Assembly: GCA_030141605.1 (NCBI GenBank)
Contig: JAQGDQ010000411.1
Coordinates: forward strand, 126,001-190,000
DNA length: 64,000 nucleotides
Direction of reading: 5' to 3'
DNA from: Tubiluchus corallicola
Taxonomy: Eukaryota; Priapulida; Priapulimorpha; Priapulimorphida; Tubiluchidae
The position numbers and the translations under genes are program-made. Positions 36,101 to 45,580 of the stretch are shown in pieces (the first letter of the stretch is position 1; each line of letters opens with the position of its first letter). Below the pieces are notes generated by a model, which made no database searches, had not been told where the DNA came from, and saw only the letters and a list, made by a program, of their open reading frames with translations.

Positions 36101-39100
36101 GAACAATGCTCTGTCTCTTTCTTTCTCACTCCCTCCCACCCCCTCTCTTTATTTCTTTCTCTCTCTCCCTCTCTCCCCTTATCTCTCTCTCTTTCTTGCC
36201 TGATCTCTCCTCTCTCTCTCCCTCCCTCTCTCTCTCTCTCTATCTCCCTTTCCTTCTCTCTCTCGCCTTGTCAGTCGTATAAATATCCTGTAATCTTTCT
36301 TAACTTGTTCTTAATCTTTCTGTAAATGTCAAATGTGCACTGGCTTTCGTTAGTTACAAATAATTTTAGTAGATGGCAGCATTACTGTTAAGTGTTAACA
36401 CTGATGGAATTACATCTACTAAAAATTTTACCAGTACGAATTGTTAATCAGCTAATTCTTTTCAGCCTGACAATGTACCTCCTTACGATGTTGTGCCTTC
36501 AATGAGACCTGTCGTGCTAGTGGGACCCTCGCTAAAGGGTTACGAAGTAACTGATATGATGCAAAAAGCGATTTTTGACTTTCTCAAACACAAGTTTGAA
36601 GGAAGGTGAGTTTTCTGCTTATATCATAACATTATATTTGTGCAAATCCACAGTTATAACCAATTTTATGGAGGAAAGGTCATTTAGCTAATTAAATGTG
36701 GCTCACACTAAAAGTAGTTATGGCCACCCCTCTGCCTTTGTTGAGCATGTTCTCCATACACAAGTTTAAGGTCTCATTATAGTTGTACATTCATAATAAA
36801 TCTGAGATTTTCATTTAGTAGCTAGATATTAACTCAGTGGTGTGCGAAATTATATATGTGTGGCTGGTTGGTTTTCACCATGTTTACGCTATTGGTCACT
36901 AGGGGTCAAGCAGTGTATCAATTTTTCATCTAAGAAATATTATGATTCTCATTAAGGAATTTTTTTTTAATTTACTGTCCATAACTTATTGCAAACTCTG
37001 CGACAGTTGTTGCGAGTTACTGTCTAGTATGTATGCCTCGGTGAGTTTCTCACGGTGAATAGAGAAGTTAGTATTATCAGAGAGTAACGCAGAAAGTTTT
37101 GCTCTCAGTCTAAACGAGCTTGTGAGTTACTTTCGAGATTTGCAGAACAAGTTTTGCTCTCAAATCTGAACACACTTGTGAGTTACTCATGACATTTGTA
37201 GCAGCGAATAGAGAAGTGAGCATCAACTCACACTTACTGTCAGAGAATAACTCGTAGCACGTTTTGCTTTCTAATCTGAACACGCAAGTTACTCACGACA
37301 TTTCTAGCAGCGAATAGAGAAGAGAGTGTCAGCACATGCTTACTATCACAAAGTAACTCGCAGCAAGTTTTGCTGTCCAGTGTGAACATGCTTACTAGTC
37401 TAAATGCGCCATGAGGCTGTTTTAAATTCAATTTCACAATTTTAATATTGGCCTTAAAACAATCTAGTCTGTTGTTCTTATGTACTGGTCATTATATGTT
37501 GACACTAGGTGGGATGTTCGTGCATCACTGATCAGTTTGTATACTTCTAATTGGATCTGCCATGTTATTCGACTACTTTTCCTCAGTTCTGCAACATTTT
37601 GCATATCCTTGCTACTTCATAAATATTGCTTTATCTCGACTAATACTGATCTTTTAATTTGTACAAGATTTCTAGTTATAAATCTTTGTTGTTTTTCTCA
37701 CAGGATAACAATAACCAGGGTAACAGCAGACATTTCTCTAGCGAAGCGATCTTTGCTTAATAATCCAAGTAAACGTGCTATAATGGAACGCTCCAACAGT
37801 AGATCATCTTGTCTGGGTAGGAAAATTCTCTCAGAACTGTGTTAGCATTAGTGATATTACACTCATATCTCGGTTTGCTGGACCTTGCTTTCATGGATAT
37901 CGGAAAAGTTTAACAAAACCCGGGCTGTTAAGAGGTCCAGCATACTACGGACATTTTTTTTGGACAGTCCGTTTTTTCGCGAGCTGACCGCTAGTTGACA
38001 CACCGTCACTCTGTTTACATCATTACATCAGTGTAACTAAGTAGCATGTAACGAGTGTACTTAAAGTGATTGTTTCTATGTATACTATAGTGCACAAAAG
38101 GGAAGTAAGATGACATAAATATAGTAAAAGCTCATTGGTCACACAAAAGTGTCCTATTTAAGCACTTAAAGTGTACTGTACTTAAACTTTAAGTACTTAA
38201 ACTGTACTTAAAGTGATTGTTTCTATGTATACTATAGTGCACAAAAGGGAAGTAAGACGACATAAATATAGTAAAAGCTCATTGGTCACACAAAAGTATC
38301 CTATTTAAGCACGTGCAGAAAAAATATAGAGTCAATTATTCGGAATTATTTGAGTCAATTGCGACAGTTTTTATATACTTTTGCATAGGAGAGGCCCATA
38401 CTAGACGTTTTTGAGACAATTAGGCGACTAATTCTACATTATCGTAAGTCTAATACACGGCTCCTAGTGTATTAGCTTAGTTTCAGCTAATACGGAAAAT
38501 CGGCAAATTCGCACCAACATCTCCCTGCTATTGTCCGTCAAACTGAGACATGAGTGTATTATGAATTTAAAGGAAATGTCAAGCTTTTTGAGAAGTGGGC
38601 CCTATTTCAATTTTGCGCAAATGTTAGCAGGATTTAGTAATAAAAGTGCAATAAGCGCTTCGCGTAACTAGTAAAATCATTTTAAATTCAAGATCATTTC
38701 ACGGTTTGGCTCTTCCATTTTGAACATCCATTCTTCCACCTCTGACGTCTTTCACTGAGTGAAGAAAAGCAATGCACTGTCACTTTCCATCAAAAACTGT
38801 AATACTTTTATACAAAATTGGATAGTTCACTTTGCGATATCTTTCCATGAACGTTGGGTATTTTGCAGCACTCTGAATTAGTTTAAGCCACGACGGGTTT
38901 ACAAAAAATCATCAAGTCCACTAGTTACATCATGATTTTCAAGTGAATGGCAGCTACCACCGCGCCTGAAAATTTCTATGCAGTGATAGTGCAAATTAAA
39001 ATTATGCTTTATAGATATTTTTTACAAATTTCTTTTGTTATATTTTTCTAAGTTTAAGCAGTAACAGTAAAATAAACCCAACGTGGCGAAACACATGGTC

Positions 39101-41908
39101 CTTTACTTCAAAAACTATCATGTTGGTTGATTTATAACTGTGTGACAGTCAATTTATAAAACCACACTTTATCCGAATCACAAAAAATGAGCTTGAAAAC
39201 AAGAGTTTTCACGAATTTCCCGTCGTTGTCAAATGTTAGTTTATTTTAATACGAAATCTTTATTAAAAAATATTAAAAATATTTACCAAAAAGTATAAAA
39301 TATGAAACGAGTATAAAACTTATATACAGCGCAGATAAATTTTACATATAAAAATGGTTAGTTAAAAGATTATGGTTAAAAACACAGAGCCTAGGTTACC
39401 TATGCGTGCTTGTTAAAAGATAAATGATTATTAAGGTTTACACATTTTAAACGTTTTTTAAAAGCTTTCCTACTCTGAGCACTGACCAAGGAGGCACCAT
39501 CGACAGTCTCAGGGAGTTGATTCCAGATTTGAATTATTCTGTTTGATAGAAAGTTTTAAAAACAATCAAGTCGGCAGTGAGCGGGCTGTAACTTCAAGTG
39601 GTGCCCACTGGTTACATTAGATAAAGCTGCTTTGCCAAAAATACATGTTTGCCTATGGTACTATCTCTGTGTAATGTAGAATTTATATATGTAATTTGTA
39701 TTTTAATAAGTATTTATTATGTTTACAAACATTGTTTATTTTAATACTTATTGTTTATTTTAATACTTTATGCCATTGTAACATTAATGTCAGTTACAAA
39801 AGATCAAGCAAACACTAATTTTATTTTTTAGCTATGTGGGGTGCAGTGGTCAGTGCTGCCACCTTCAGAGTGAAATAGAAAACTATATGGCAATCTATGT
39901 TTTTTTCAGCTGAAGTGCAGCAGGAAATTGAACGAATATTTGAGCTGGCACGGACGTTACAACTTATAGTTTTAGACTGTGACACAATCAATCATCCTTC
40001 ACAGCTTGCCAAAACCTCGCTTGCTCCAATTATAGTGTATTTGAAAATTTCTTCCCAAAAGGTAAGTAGGACGACTAATAATTAATATCAAGAACAAAGT
40101 TTTGTTTATGGAGAAAGAATATTATTGAGATAATTTATTCATAATTTCGTTATCATAAAGATTATTTCAAGATTGTTATTAATGGGGAAATAAACCAATG
40201 ATTATGGTTGAAGGTATTAGAGCTGTAAGCTAAAGATCCCTGGTTCAAATCCTGGTTGTTTCCAGATTTTCTACCTTTCAGAACTTTAAATAATTGTAAA
40301 TACATTCTGTACTTTATGTATAACAGTCATACAAGACTTCTATTGCACAATTCTTTTAAACCACAGTATAATGGCTAAAATTATTTTGTGATATTAGAAT
40401 TTGGTTCCTATTTTTCTGTGCTTCTGCACTATGGTATATTGGTCATATTGAATTTTTATTGAGTAAGCATGCCTGGAATGGTGTACATTCAGTAACAGTA
40501 ATTCAGGCATGCCATTGGTCAAAATGTTTGGATACAGTACTCATCTATGTACTATTCAGGCATGCCATTGGTCAAAATGTTTGGACACAGTACTCATCTG
40601 CATGATCAACAGTAATTCAGGCATGCCATTGGTCAAAATGTTTGGATACAGTACTCATCTATGTACTATTCAGGCATGCCATTGGTCAAAATGTTTGGAC
40701 ACAGTACTCATCTGCGTGATCTACAGTAATTCAGGCATGCCATTGGTCAAAATGTTTGGATACAGTACTTGATCTACTGCAGCTTAGCAGTGATTTCAGT
40801 CCATGTGCCCTCGAGGTTGAACGCAACTGCTACCAGTACATACGTGCCTGGAAGGGTAACAGTAGTTCAAACATAACACGTATACTACTCAAAGTCAGCC
40901 CATGCGTAACTGTGTAACCTTTATGGGTAGTAATTACTGTAGGATTACTGAGGACCTGTAGGTGCAGGTGTAGTAATTACTGTAGTACTACTGAGGACCT
41001 CTAGGTGGAGGTGTAGTAATTACTGTAGTACTACTGAGGACCTCTAGGTGGAGGTGTACTAATAATGTAACGAATGTCACCTTCTGTTTTCAGGTTCTTG
41101 CCAGGTTGATAAAATCTAGGGGTAAATCTCAGAGTCGGAATTTGAATATGCAGCTTGTTGCTGCAGAAAAACTAGCACAGTGCAGTCAGGTAAGTGAAAA
41201 AATTATCATAATGTTGTCTGTAATGAAAAACTCGGACGTTTCAGTATCTGTGTGCTGGTCGCTGTACATTTCAGTTTTGTTTGGCTTCTTTACTGGCTTC
41301 ATTTGAGCATTTTGTTCGTTTTACAGGACGCTCAGGAAATGTTTGATGTAATTCTTGATGAAAATCAATTAGAAGACGCTTGCGAACACCTAGCAGAGTT
41401 TCTAGAAGCATACTGGAGAGCTGCCCACCCTCCAGCTCCGACGCGGAGTCCTACGCGCGACCCCAGGAGTCCTCCCACTCACCGCCGTACTGTGCCGCAG
41501 TCTCCCACTAGTCTGACCAGGACGCAGTCTTCACCGGTTTATCACAAGCGCGTGCATTCCGAGCGTCGTCCCATGCATCAGGAAAAGAAGCCAGTATCGC
41601 CACCTAGCAGGGAACATCATCACGAGAGCAGACACCGCGAACATAAACATGATTCTCGTTCTCGTGATATCAGAGACTACGAGGGAGAAACTTACGATAA
41701 CCGCGACACTAGGGTACACGGTGAATATGATCATTATGATCGTGATTACGATTACGGATACGATGACCGATATCACAGAAACGATAAAAAGACCGAAATG
41801 CTAGAGTCAGAAAGACTATATCCTCGCCACCCATCACCAGCGAGTGGCCGAAGTGGCTTAAGGTATGGACGGTCAGCAGGGTCACCTGATCTCAGCATGT
41901 ACAAGTGA
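24056..41908 (+). CDS. CACNB: Voltage-gated calcium channel beta subunit (spliced gene, N-terminal exon not found)
   Basis: Cytosolic auxiliary subunit of high-voltage-activated Cav1/Cav2 channels. The family binds the alpha1 I-II linker (AID), promotes surface expression and tunes gating. The coding exons I place are 24056-24172, 26505-26627, 28663-28796, 31641-31738, 35893-36008, 36466-36605, 37704-37816, 39910-40061, 41094-41189 and 41327-41908. All borders are AG/GT and every phase matches, giving 1671 nt (556 residues plus stop). Order: conserved GSADS start, SH3 domain split across exons 2-3 ([20 protein letters not shown]), serine-rich HOOK, then the guanylate-kinase-like domain ([39 protein letters not shown]) and an Arg/His/Asp/Tyr-rich tail. 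Two alternative HOOK exons (32580-32726, 34218-34255) are also possible. The variable first exon and promoter lie upstream or outside the window. Confidence 0.95.
24335..24500 (-). pseudogene. LINE 3' tail fragment
   Basis: Matches 4045-4200 (shared words aaagatagatttggttgaag and acatctttatttatctta). It encodes only the degenerate end of the element's protein on the - strand. Confidence 0.7.
24491..24560. other. AT hairpin at the junction of inverted LINE fragments
   Basis: ttatcttagatat at 24491 pairs with atatctaagataa at about 24510 around a short loop, followed by alternating TA. It could extrude as a cruciform. Confidence 0.75.
24585..24895 (+). pseudogene. LINE reverse transcriptase remnant, opposite orientation
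   Basis: Reads [11 protein letters not shown], then a threonine/serine-rich step, [12 protein letters not shown] and [11 protein letters not shown] in one frame with earlier stops. This is the same region as the - strand copy at 4350-4670 ([21 protein letters not shown]). Confidence 0.75.
26050..26342 (-). mobile_element. MITE-B copy in CACNB intron 1
   Basis: Bounded by ggtcaaaggtcgagtgcacc and tgatccacttaacctttgat, near-inverted ends. The body matches 6650-6948 (for example agaaccttacctagtt). Confidence 0.7.
26505..26627 (+). CDS. CACNB: CACNB exon: first half of SH3
   Basis: Acceptor ttatttcag, donor GAG/gtgagt. 123 bp, 41 residues, phase 0 to 0. Begins [14 protein letters not shown] and ends RDFLHIKE, the conserved first strands of the beta-subunit SH3. 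Confidence 0.95.
26800..27400. repeat. Tandem array of 74-81-bp units, about 8 copies
   Basis: The unit contains ttatgtacaaactttgtaca, whose centre tgtacaaactttgtaca is a near-palindrome, followed by caggcacactttgtattatc. The full unit is 81 bp, a multiple of three, so an open frame persists through it, but it lies within an intron and the frame is not conserved. Confidence 0.9.
27745..27810 (-). repeat. tRNA-like sequence, probable SINE remnant
   Basis: On the - strand an A-box-like CAGCCGAGTGGTC is followed about 35 bases later by a B-box-like GGGTTCGATAC, the spacing of a polymerase III type 2 promoter. The acceptor ends do not pair, so it is not a tRNA gene. Confidence 0.5.
28663..28796 (+). 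CDS. CACNB: CACNB exon: second half of SH3
   Basis: Acceptor gtgtttgcag, donor AC/gtaagt. 134 bp, 44 codons plus 2 nt. Encodes [20 protein letters not shown] and then [12 protein letters not shown], the most conserved SH3 block. The last 50 bases of this exon and its donor are the founder of the 76-bp array that follows. Confidence 0.96.
28747..30038 (+). repeat. 76-bp array derived from the exon 3' end and its splice donor, 17 copies
   Basis: ttcggttgcatcattctcaa begins at 28751 (inside the exon) and at every 76 bp to 29967, giving 17 copies. Each unit is the last roughly 50 bases of the SH3 exon, the donor region, and about 26 bases of intron ending ttcacctaacc. The GT of the donor is kept in 9 of 17 copies (1, 2, 7, 8, 9, 14-17) and replaced by TT or AT in the others. 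Copies 2-8 and 9-15 carry the same order of variants, so a 7-unit (532-bp) block was duplicated. Confidence 0.95.
30039..31640 (+). other. Rest of CACNB intron 3
   Basis: Contains an inverted R1 copy (30822-31410). Between 30040 and 30820 no element was recognised. Confidence 0.7.
30822..31410 (-). mobile_element. R1 interspersed repeat copy in CACNB intron 3
   Basis: Reverse complement of 7045-7943 without the MITE-P insertion. Contains ataattaaataatagg at the empty site. Confidence 0.7.
31641..31738 (+). CDS. CACNB: CACNB exon: start of HOOK
   Basis: Acceptor ttcttccag, donor CCAG/gtaatt. 98 bp, phase 2 to 1. Encodes a serine-rich segment ([14 protein letters not shown]) ending RGSTPPTPG, the usual start of the flexible HOOK between SH3 and the guanylate-kinase-like domain. 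Confidence 0.93.
31896..32412. repeat. Minisatellite of GTGAGTGAACGGA-type units
   Basis: Alternating 16-17-bp units gggtgagtgaacggaat and gggtgagtgaacggat, with a larger repeated block of about 180 bp (32040 and 32211). It lies in the CACNB intron. The long - strand frame here is Ser/His/Pro/Thr-cyclic and not a gene. Confidence 0.95.
32580..32726 (+). CDS. CACNB: Candidate CACNB cassette (or alternative last) exon in the HOOK
   Basis: Acceptor ctgtaattttatag, donor TCTTCAG/gtgaca. 147 bp, phase 1 to 1, so it can be inserted between the exons ending 31738 and starting 35893 without shifting frame. It would add 49 residues (begins [19 protein letters not shown], ends in an acidic EDEEDESSG). 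If the donor is not used, the frame stops at 32738-32740 and an AATAAA lies at 32792-32797, which would give a short isoform lacking the guanylate-kinase-like domain. Homology of the inserted segment is not known to me. Confidence 0.6.
33540..34060. repeat. 53-bp tandem array, about 9-10 copies
   Basis: Unit around acatttgcttgtgtaagtct followed by gttaagtgagaacatagcac and attagatgtttta. Diverged edge copies extend to about 34125 and a further relic sits near 34440-34500. Confidence 0.9.
34218..34255 (+). CDS. CACNB: Candidate short alternative HOOK exon of CACNB
   Basis: Acceptor gaatttctcag, donor AAGAG/gtgata. 38 bp. After the phase-1 exon ending 31738 (or 32726) it reads [12 protein letters not shown] and leaves phase 0, which joins correctly to the exon at 36466 but not to the exon at 35893. 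It is thus phase-equivalent to 35893-36008 (both lengths leave remainder 2 modulo 3) and would be mutually exclusive with it. Vertebrate CACNB genes likewise choose one of several HOOK exons of very different size. Confidence 0.45.
35893..36008 (+). CDS. CACNB: CACNB exon: long HOOK exon
   Basis: Acceptor gtttctag, donor AAG/gtacaa. 116 bp, phase 1 to 0. Encodes an acidic/serine segment ([17 protein letters not shown]) and ends [10 protein letters not shown], a basic stretch conserved in protostome beta subunits as I recall them. Confidence 0.92.
36009..36465 (+). other. CACNB intron with CT-rich tract
   Basis: Positions 36110-36270 are low-complexity CT-rich (ctctctccctccctctctct). Frames through it are Ser/Leu/Pro artefacts. 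Confidence 0.85.
36466..36605 (+). CDS. CACNB: CACNB exon: start of guanylate-kinase-like domain
   Basis: Acceptor attcttttcag, donor GGAAG/gtgagt. 140 bp, phase 0 to 2. Encodes [20 protein letters not shown] and then the helix ending DFLKHKFEG. This begins the domain that carries the AID-binding groove. Confidence 0.96.
36606..37703 (+). other. CACNB intron with about 110-bp repeat
   Basis: Positions about 37010-37390 hold three to four diverged copies of a roughly 110-bp unit (gttttgct, gaacacgc and gcagcgaatagagaag recur). The rest is unremarkable. Confidence 0.75.
37704..37816 (+). CDS. CACNB: CACNB exon: guanylate-kinase-like domain, part 2
   Basis: Acceptor ttttctcacag, donor CTGG/gtagga. 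113 bp, phase 2 to 1. Encodes [20 protein letters not shown] and [15 protein letters not shown], a very conserved stretch. Confidence 0.96.
37817..39909 (+). other. CACNB intron with TA-flanked MITE
   Basis: Holds the element at 37860-38556 and an inverted copy (about 38923-39080) of the repeat at 838-1000. The stretch 39090-39900 is AT-rich with nothing else recognised. Confidence 0.7.
37860..38556. mobile_element. MITE with TA target duplication (Tc1/mariner-pogo type)
   Basis: Left end cactcatatctcggtttgct. The right end is the complement of cactcatgtctcagtttgac. TA lies directly outside both ends (37858-37859, 38557-38558). It is 697 bp with no transposase frame. Inside, a 147-bp segment is tandemly duplicated (acttaaagtgattgtttcta at 38059 and 38206). 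End sequences of this form and the TA target fit pogo/Tigger-like elements. Confidence 0.75.
39910..40061 (+). CDS. CACNB: CACNB exon: guanylate-kinase-like domain, part 3
   Basis: Acceptor gtttttttcag, donor AAG/gtaagt. 152 bp, phase 1 to 0. Encodes [18 protein letters not shown] and [20 protein letters not shown], part of the AID-groove region. Confidence 0.96.
40200..40262 (+). repeat. tRNA-like sequence, probable SINE remnant
   Basis: The ctggttcaaatcctggttg box resembles the polymerase III B box, and it aligns with the - strand of 4951-5022 (ggtatt-gag and ggttcaaatcctggttg). The T-arm stem is imperfect, so it is not a tRNA gene. Confidence 0.4.
40506..40770. repeat. Tandem array, 53+60-bp alternating units
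   Basis: caggcatgccattggtcaaa followed by atgtttgga recurs five times. Two unit lengths alternate as a 113-bp dimer. Confidence 0.9.
40920..41060. repeat. 45-bp tandem repeat, about 3 copies
   Basis: Unit around gtagtaattactgtagtact and actgaggacctctaggtg. Confidence 0.85.
41094..41189 (+). CDS. CACNB: CACNB exon: guanylate-kinase-like domain, part 4
   Basis: Acceptor ctgttttcag, donor CAG/gtaagt. 96 bp, phase 0 to 0. Encodes [20 protein letters not shown] and ends EKLAQCSQ, where vertebrate proteins read AQCPP. Confidence 0.95.
41327..41908 (+). CDS. CACNB: CACNB last coding exon with charged C-terminal tail
   Basis: Acceptor gttttacag, stop TGA at 41906-41908. 193 residues. It starts [20 protein letters not shown], which finishes the guanylate-kinase-like fold ([12 protein letters not shown]), then a Pro/Ser/Thr-rich stretch ([13 protein letters not shown]) and an Arg/His/Asp/Tyr-rich low-complexity tail resembling the charged tails of some vertebrate beta isoforms. 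The antisense frame at 41531-41776 is a shadow. Confidence 0.95.
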   Translation, partial: DAQEMFDVILDENQLEDACEHLAEFLEAYWRAAHPPAPTRSPTRDPRSPPTHRRTVPQSPTSLTRTQSSPVYHKRVHSERRPMHQEKKPVSPPSREHHHESRHREHKHDSRSRDIRDYEGETYDNRDTRVHGEYDHYDRDYDYGYDDRYHRNDKKTEMLESERLYPRHPSPASGRSGLRYGRSAGSPDLSMYK

Positions 41909-42522
41909 CCAAGGGTCGTTCCGTCAGCTTCAGTCTGCACATGCCTTATACTCGGTGTGCTGGTGTTTAATATTATTGTTGTCGTTATTGTTGTTGTTGT
42001 TCTGCAAGCGACAACTTCACTTAGGTGTGCATCGTTTCAACCAGCTTCTCTAGTGCATGGCTTCGTTGGCTTCGTTGCACGCTTACACGTTTGAATTCAT
42101 GTCCAGACTTGCAGTGCAACGCTGTGCAAAGCATATTGTTTTAGTTTAGCTGACATTGTTTTGTTGGACGATTCAGAAATTATGATTATTTTTTGTTGAT
42201 TGTGATGGTTATTATGTCTTGTTTGTTTATTGAATATTAATGTTCATATTGATGGACTTTGAGAGTACGGCCTCAGTATGCCGCCATAATATTCTGCTTA
42301 TCACGGTAATAAGATGTAGACGATTTCGAAATGTTAAATTTTGCCCGACTTTTTAATTCTGTTACTGTGGCTATGGAACAGCGCTTAGGAGACATTGTTG
42401 TACAGTAGGTTTAATAGTTATTTGTTAAAGCATTATATTTTGTTGACACACCAGGTGTCACTAAAATCATTTAAAGAGAAAAGAAACCGAGTTGAATTAT
42501 AAGTCGTTGGCTATGTCGTGAG
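41909..42522 (+). other. Probable CACNB 3' untranslated region
   Basis: Follows the stop. No canonical AATAAA was found before the MITE-C insertion at 42523. The nearest clear AATAAA (44929-44934) is 3 kb away, so the 3' end of the transcript is not placed. Confidence 0.45.
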
Positions 42523-43128
42523 CAGTGGTGTAGCAAGTGCTTGTGGCGCCCGGGGGGTGTTTTGATCATTTGTTTCGTGGGTGAAGCCACAAAATGTACG
42601 CGTTTTTTGCGTCCCTAATCCCGACTTTCCTTTTTCGACACGATGAGGTAAAGATAAACGAATTTTTTCTAAGGATCACCCTGAGTTTGATTTCTGGTAC
42701 TGCAACAGAGTAGCTCTTTTCTATACATTAGTTGCTCATAACATGACAGTCATTAAACATTCAGCTCCAGCATTAAAACATGCAAAGATTATGAAAGATA
42801 CAGAACACTACAGGTTTTCACAATAATACAATCAGCATTTAAAGAAACGCCACTGTTTCTCTCAAAATTATTGATCTACTAAACCATACGACACCCTACA
42901 CATGCCATTAAGTAACAACATTAGGCTCTATGTAATAATTAGGTTAGCTACGATGATCTCTGACTAGACAATTTTGTTGTCGTTTGAAAACTTTTGCTAA
43001 TTGTTTTGTTAATGTCCGATTAGTAATTAATAATTAACAGTCATTGAACTGTAGAAGAATTTTGCGTGCTCTCACCCTTGCGATCAGAGGGCGATTGCCC
43101 CCATCTCTCCCACCTTGCTATGCCTCTG
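42523..43128 (+). mobile_element. MITE-C copy 2
   Basis: Left end cagtggtgtagcaagtgctt, right end cttgctatgcctctg (inverted complement of the left). Matches 14186-14812 inverted and 50018-50640 directly. No frame. Confidence 0.75.
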
Positions 43129-43993
43129 CTAATGACTGCATCACACACTACGTTGCTAGGAAGAAATGAGATTGTATATTTGTTTAAGATGTGAATATTT
43201 TGTTTTTGTTTAGATATTTTGTGCTATATTTGGAATTGTCATGCTTATTTGTTACAATACTGTGTAAATATTTTTTAAGTAAAAAAACCCCATTTTAAAT
43301 CATTTTGTGTGATAATCAGCCCTTTTATGATCTATTTATATATCAAATGTATATATACATTATCAACGTATATTATCTGCTGTTATACCTAAGTGTTTAT
43401 TCTAAACTTTAAAGTTTAAAATCTATTTTCTTCGGTAAATTGTTAAAAATTTTCATCGTGTAAGGAAGTCCGATTTCTGTCAGTTTGAAAATGCTGTAAG
43501 ATGTTACGGAAGCTCACAAGTGCTGTTGATGTTTTAAATTCTGAATACTATTCCGAATTTTGCAACTTGTTTTAAAATCTTTGTTGTTCTTTCCTCTCTT
43601 CCACTTTACCACAAATTTTCATTTCCTGTGAATTTACGGTGTTTTTTGAACTAGTTCCTCAATTCTGTTAACGTGTCAAATGTTTGAGAAGTTAAAAAAT
43701 TATCACTGTTTTTCAAAGTTTGATTTGATTTCCTTTGTACAAATCTGGAGATGGTACTGCACCTGTCAAAGCGATGAAATGTGATTCTGTATCAAATTAG
43801 TGCATCCTCTATATTAAAATTATGACATTATTATGTATAACATTCATTTTATGATTAACAAATTATTAAAATGTGATACTAGTGACTTGAGCTGGGCCAT
43901 TAGAGATATTAGTAAAGATGATACGGTCCTCTGTACAGAAATGATAGGCTCACATCATTTTCACAGTTTCGTTGTGCAGCAGTTGCTGTAGGT
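43129..43993. other. AT-rich non-coding sequence
   Basis: Nothing recognised. It could still be part of the CACNB 3' untranslated region. Confidence 0.4.
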
Positions 43994-44333
43994 CGAAGAT
44001 TAAGTGTACCAATGCGTCTTAACTACAAATGTCACGTGACGTGTGGGTAAAGCAAAGCTGTCTGCACTGCATCAGTTTAGTACAGATACAGAAATGGTAG
44101 GCTCTGTTCTTCTGTATTTCTGTTCAGTAGCTTCAGTTGTTTTACGTGGATTTTTCTTGATTATGCATTAGTCTGTGCATGGAGTGATTGACTAGCAGGA
44201 TCTTGCTTGGAAACAAGAAAACATGAAGTAGGCATGGTTCTAGCTAGCCGTTAAAACTGTTACTATTACAACAGCATGGGCGTGCGAGACATTGTCAGGT
44301 CTACAAATCTGGTACACATAACCTTTGACCTTT
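43994..44333 (+). mobile_element. MITE-B copy
   Basis: Bounded by aagattaagtgtacc and ggtacacataacctttgacc. The body matches 5902-6175 and the complement of 26050-26342. Confidence 0.7.
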
Positions 44334-45230
44334 TGATAATCACCATCAATCGCTGAAACTGTGAAGAGACTCATTGTCTGCGCTAGACTTACTATTAAGT
44401 AAAGGATAAGAAACGAATACAGGTTGTTCCAGAAGACATCGTGCAATAGAAATATACTAAGGTGTGTGTACAAGGTGTTCCGAAACAAAAGATAGGCTTG
44501 ATATGTGCTTATACTGAAATGTCATTGGAATGAAAAACCAGGTTTCAAGGTCAAGTTATGCACAGTAACATTTCTTTATGAATTAATCTGTATATTTCTA
44601 CTGTACTTTTTCTAGTATACTTTGTGCGATGTCTACAAAAAGAATTATCAGCTCTAGTAAAATTTAAAATTCTGTATAGGGATATTTGTATTTTTAAAAT
44701 TAATTATGACATAGGCCTTCTTCATATAATTGTCACTATAGACAGGTCTGCAAACACGAATTCCTTGTCATTTTCTGAATTTATTGAGACAAAGAACAAA
44801 TCAGACATTTTGGGGGAAATGGACTTTAAGATTGTCAGCGTTGCCATAATCACTTTGACTTGACTTCTTAATATTGTTTTACTTGAGAAATTATTACTAC
44901 TTTCTTCCACAGTAGTTGGAAATTTGTAAATAAAATATTTTTATCATAAAAACGAGTTGATTTGTTGTTGTGTAATCATCATTTTTATTTTTTACTAGGG
45001 CTGTAACTGACGAGTTCTAGGGTATAATTAAGCTAACGAGTAGATTGCTTTAACTTGATAGAAAAATACAACTTTATTCAAGTTTTGCCCAACGAAAAAA
45101 TCAACTGAAAAACTGACAAAAAAACACGCAATGCCCAAAATCTTTTGCCTTAGATCACTTGTAAAAATATGTGCTGCTTACAGTAAAATACGAAACGAAA
45201 CACAACAGTAACGATACACTTAAGTCATGA
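44334..45230. other. Non-coding stretch
   Basis: Contains an unremarkable 79-codon open frame (44624-44863) with no recognised domain. An AATAAA lies at 44929-44934. Confidence 0.4.
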
Positions 45231-45235
45231 TACGA

Positions 45236-45580
45236 TACCTAGTCCTCAACTCAACTAGAAATTCAACTTGGTCCTCAACTCAACTAGAAATTCAACTTGG
45301 TCCTTAACTCAACTAGATATTCAACTTGGTCCTCAACTCAACTAGAGATTCAACTTGGTCCTCAACTCAACTAGAAATTCAACTTGGTCCTCAACTCAAC
45401 TAGAAATTCAACTTGGTCCTCAACTCAACTAGAAATTCAACTTGGTCCTCAACTCAACTAGAAATTCAACTTGGTCCTCAATTCAACTAGAAATTCAACT
45501 TGGTCCTCAACTCAACTAGAAATTCAACTTGATCCTCAACTCAACTAGAAATTCAACTTGGTCCTCAACTCAACTAAAGT
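45236..45580. repeat. 29-bp tandem array, about 12 copies
   Basis: The unit is cctcaactcaactagaaatt plus caacttggt, very homogeneous in the middle. Confidence 0.95.

Larger units (their letters stand above)
40062..41093 (+). other. CACNB intron with tRNA-like sequence and two minisatellites
   Basis: Contains the tRNA-like stretch 40200-40262, an array at 40506-40770 and one at 40920-41060. Confidence 0.8.

Noticed and set aside
36059-36325. Ser/Leu/Pro-rich frames
   Set aside because: CT-rich low-complexity tract in an intron.
41531-41776. 81-codon antisense frame
   Set aside because: Shadow of the CACNB last exon.
44624-44863. 79-codon frame downstream of CACNB
   Set aside because: No domain or start context; composition typical of AT-rich non-coding sequence.
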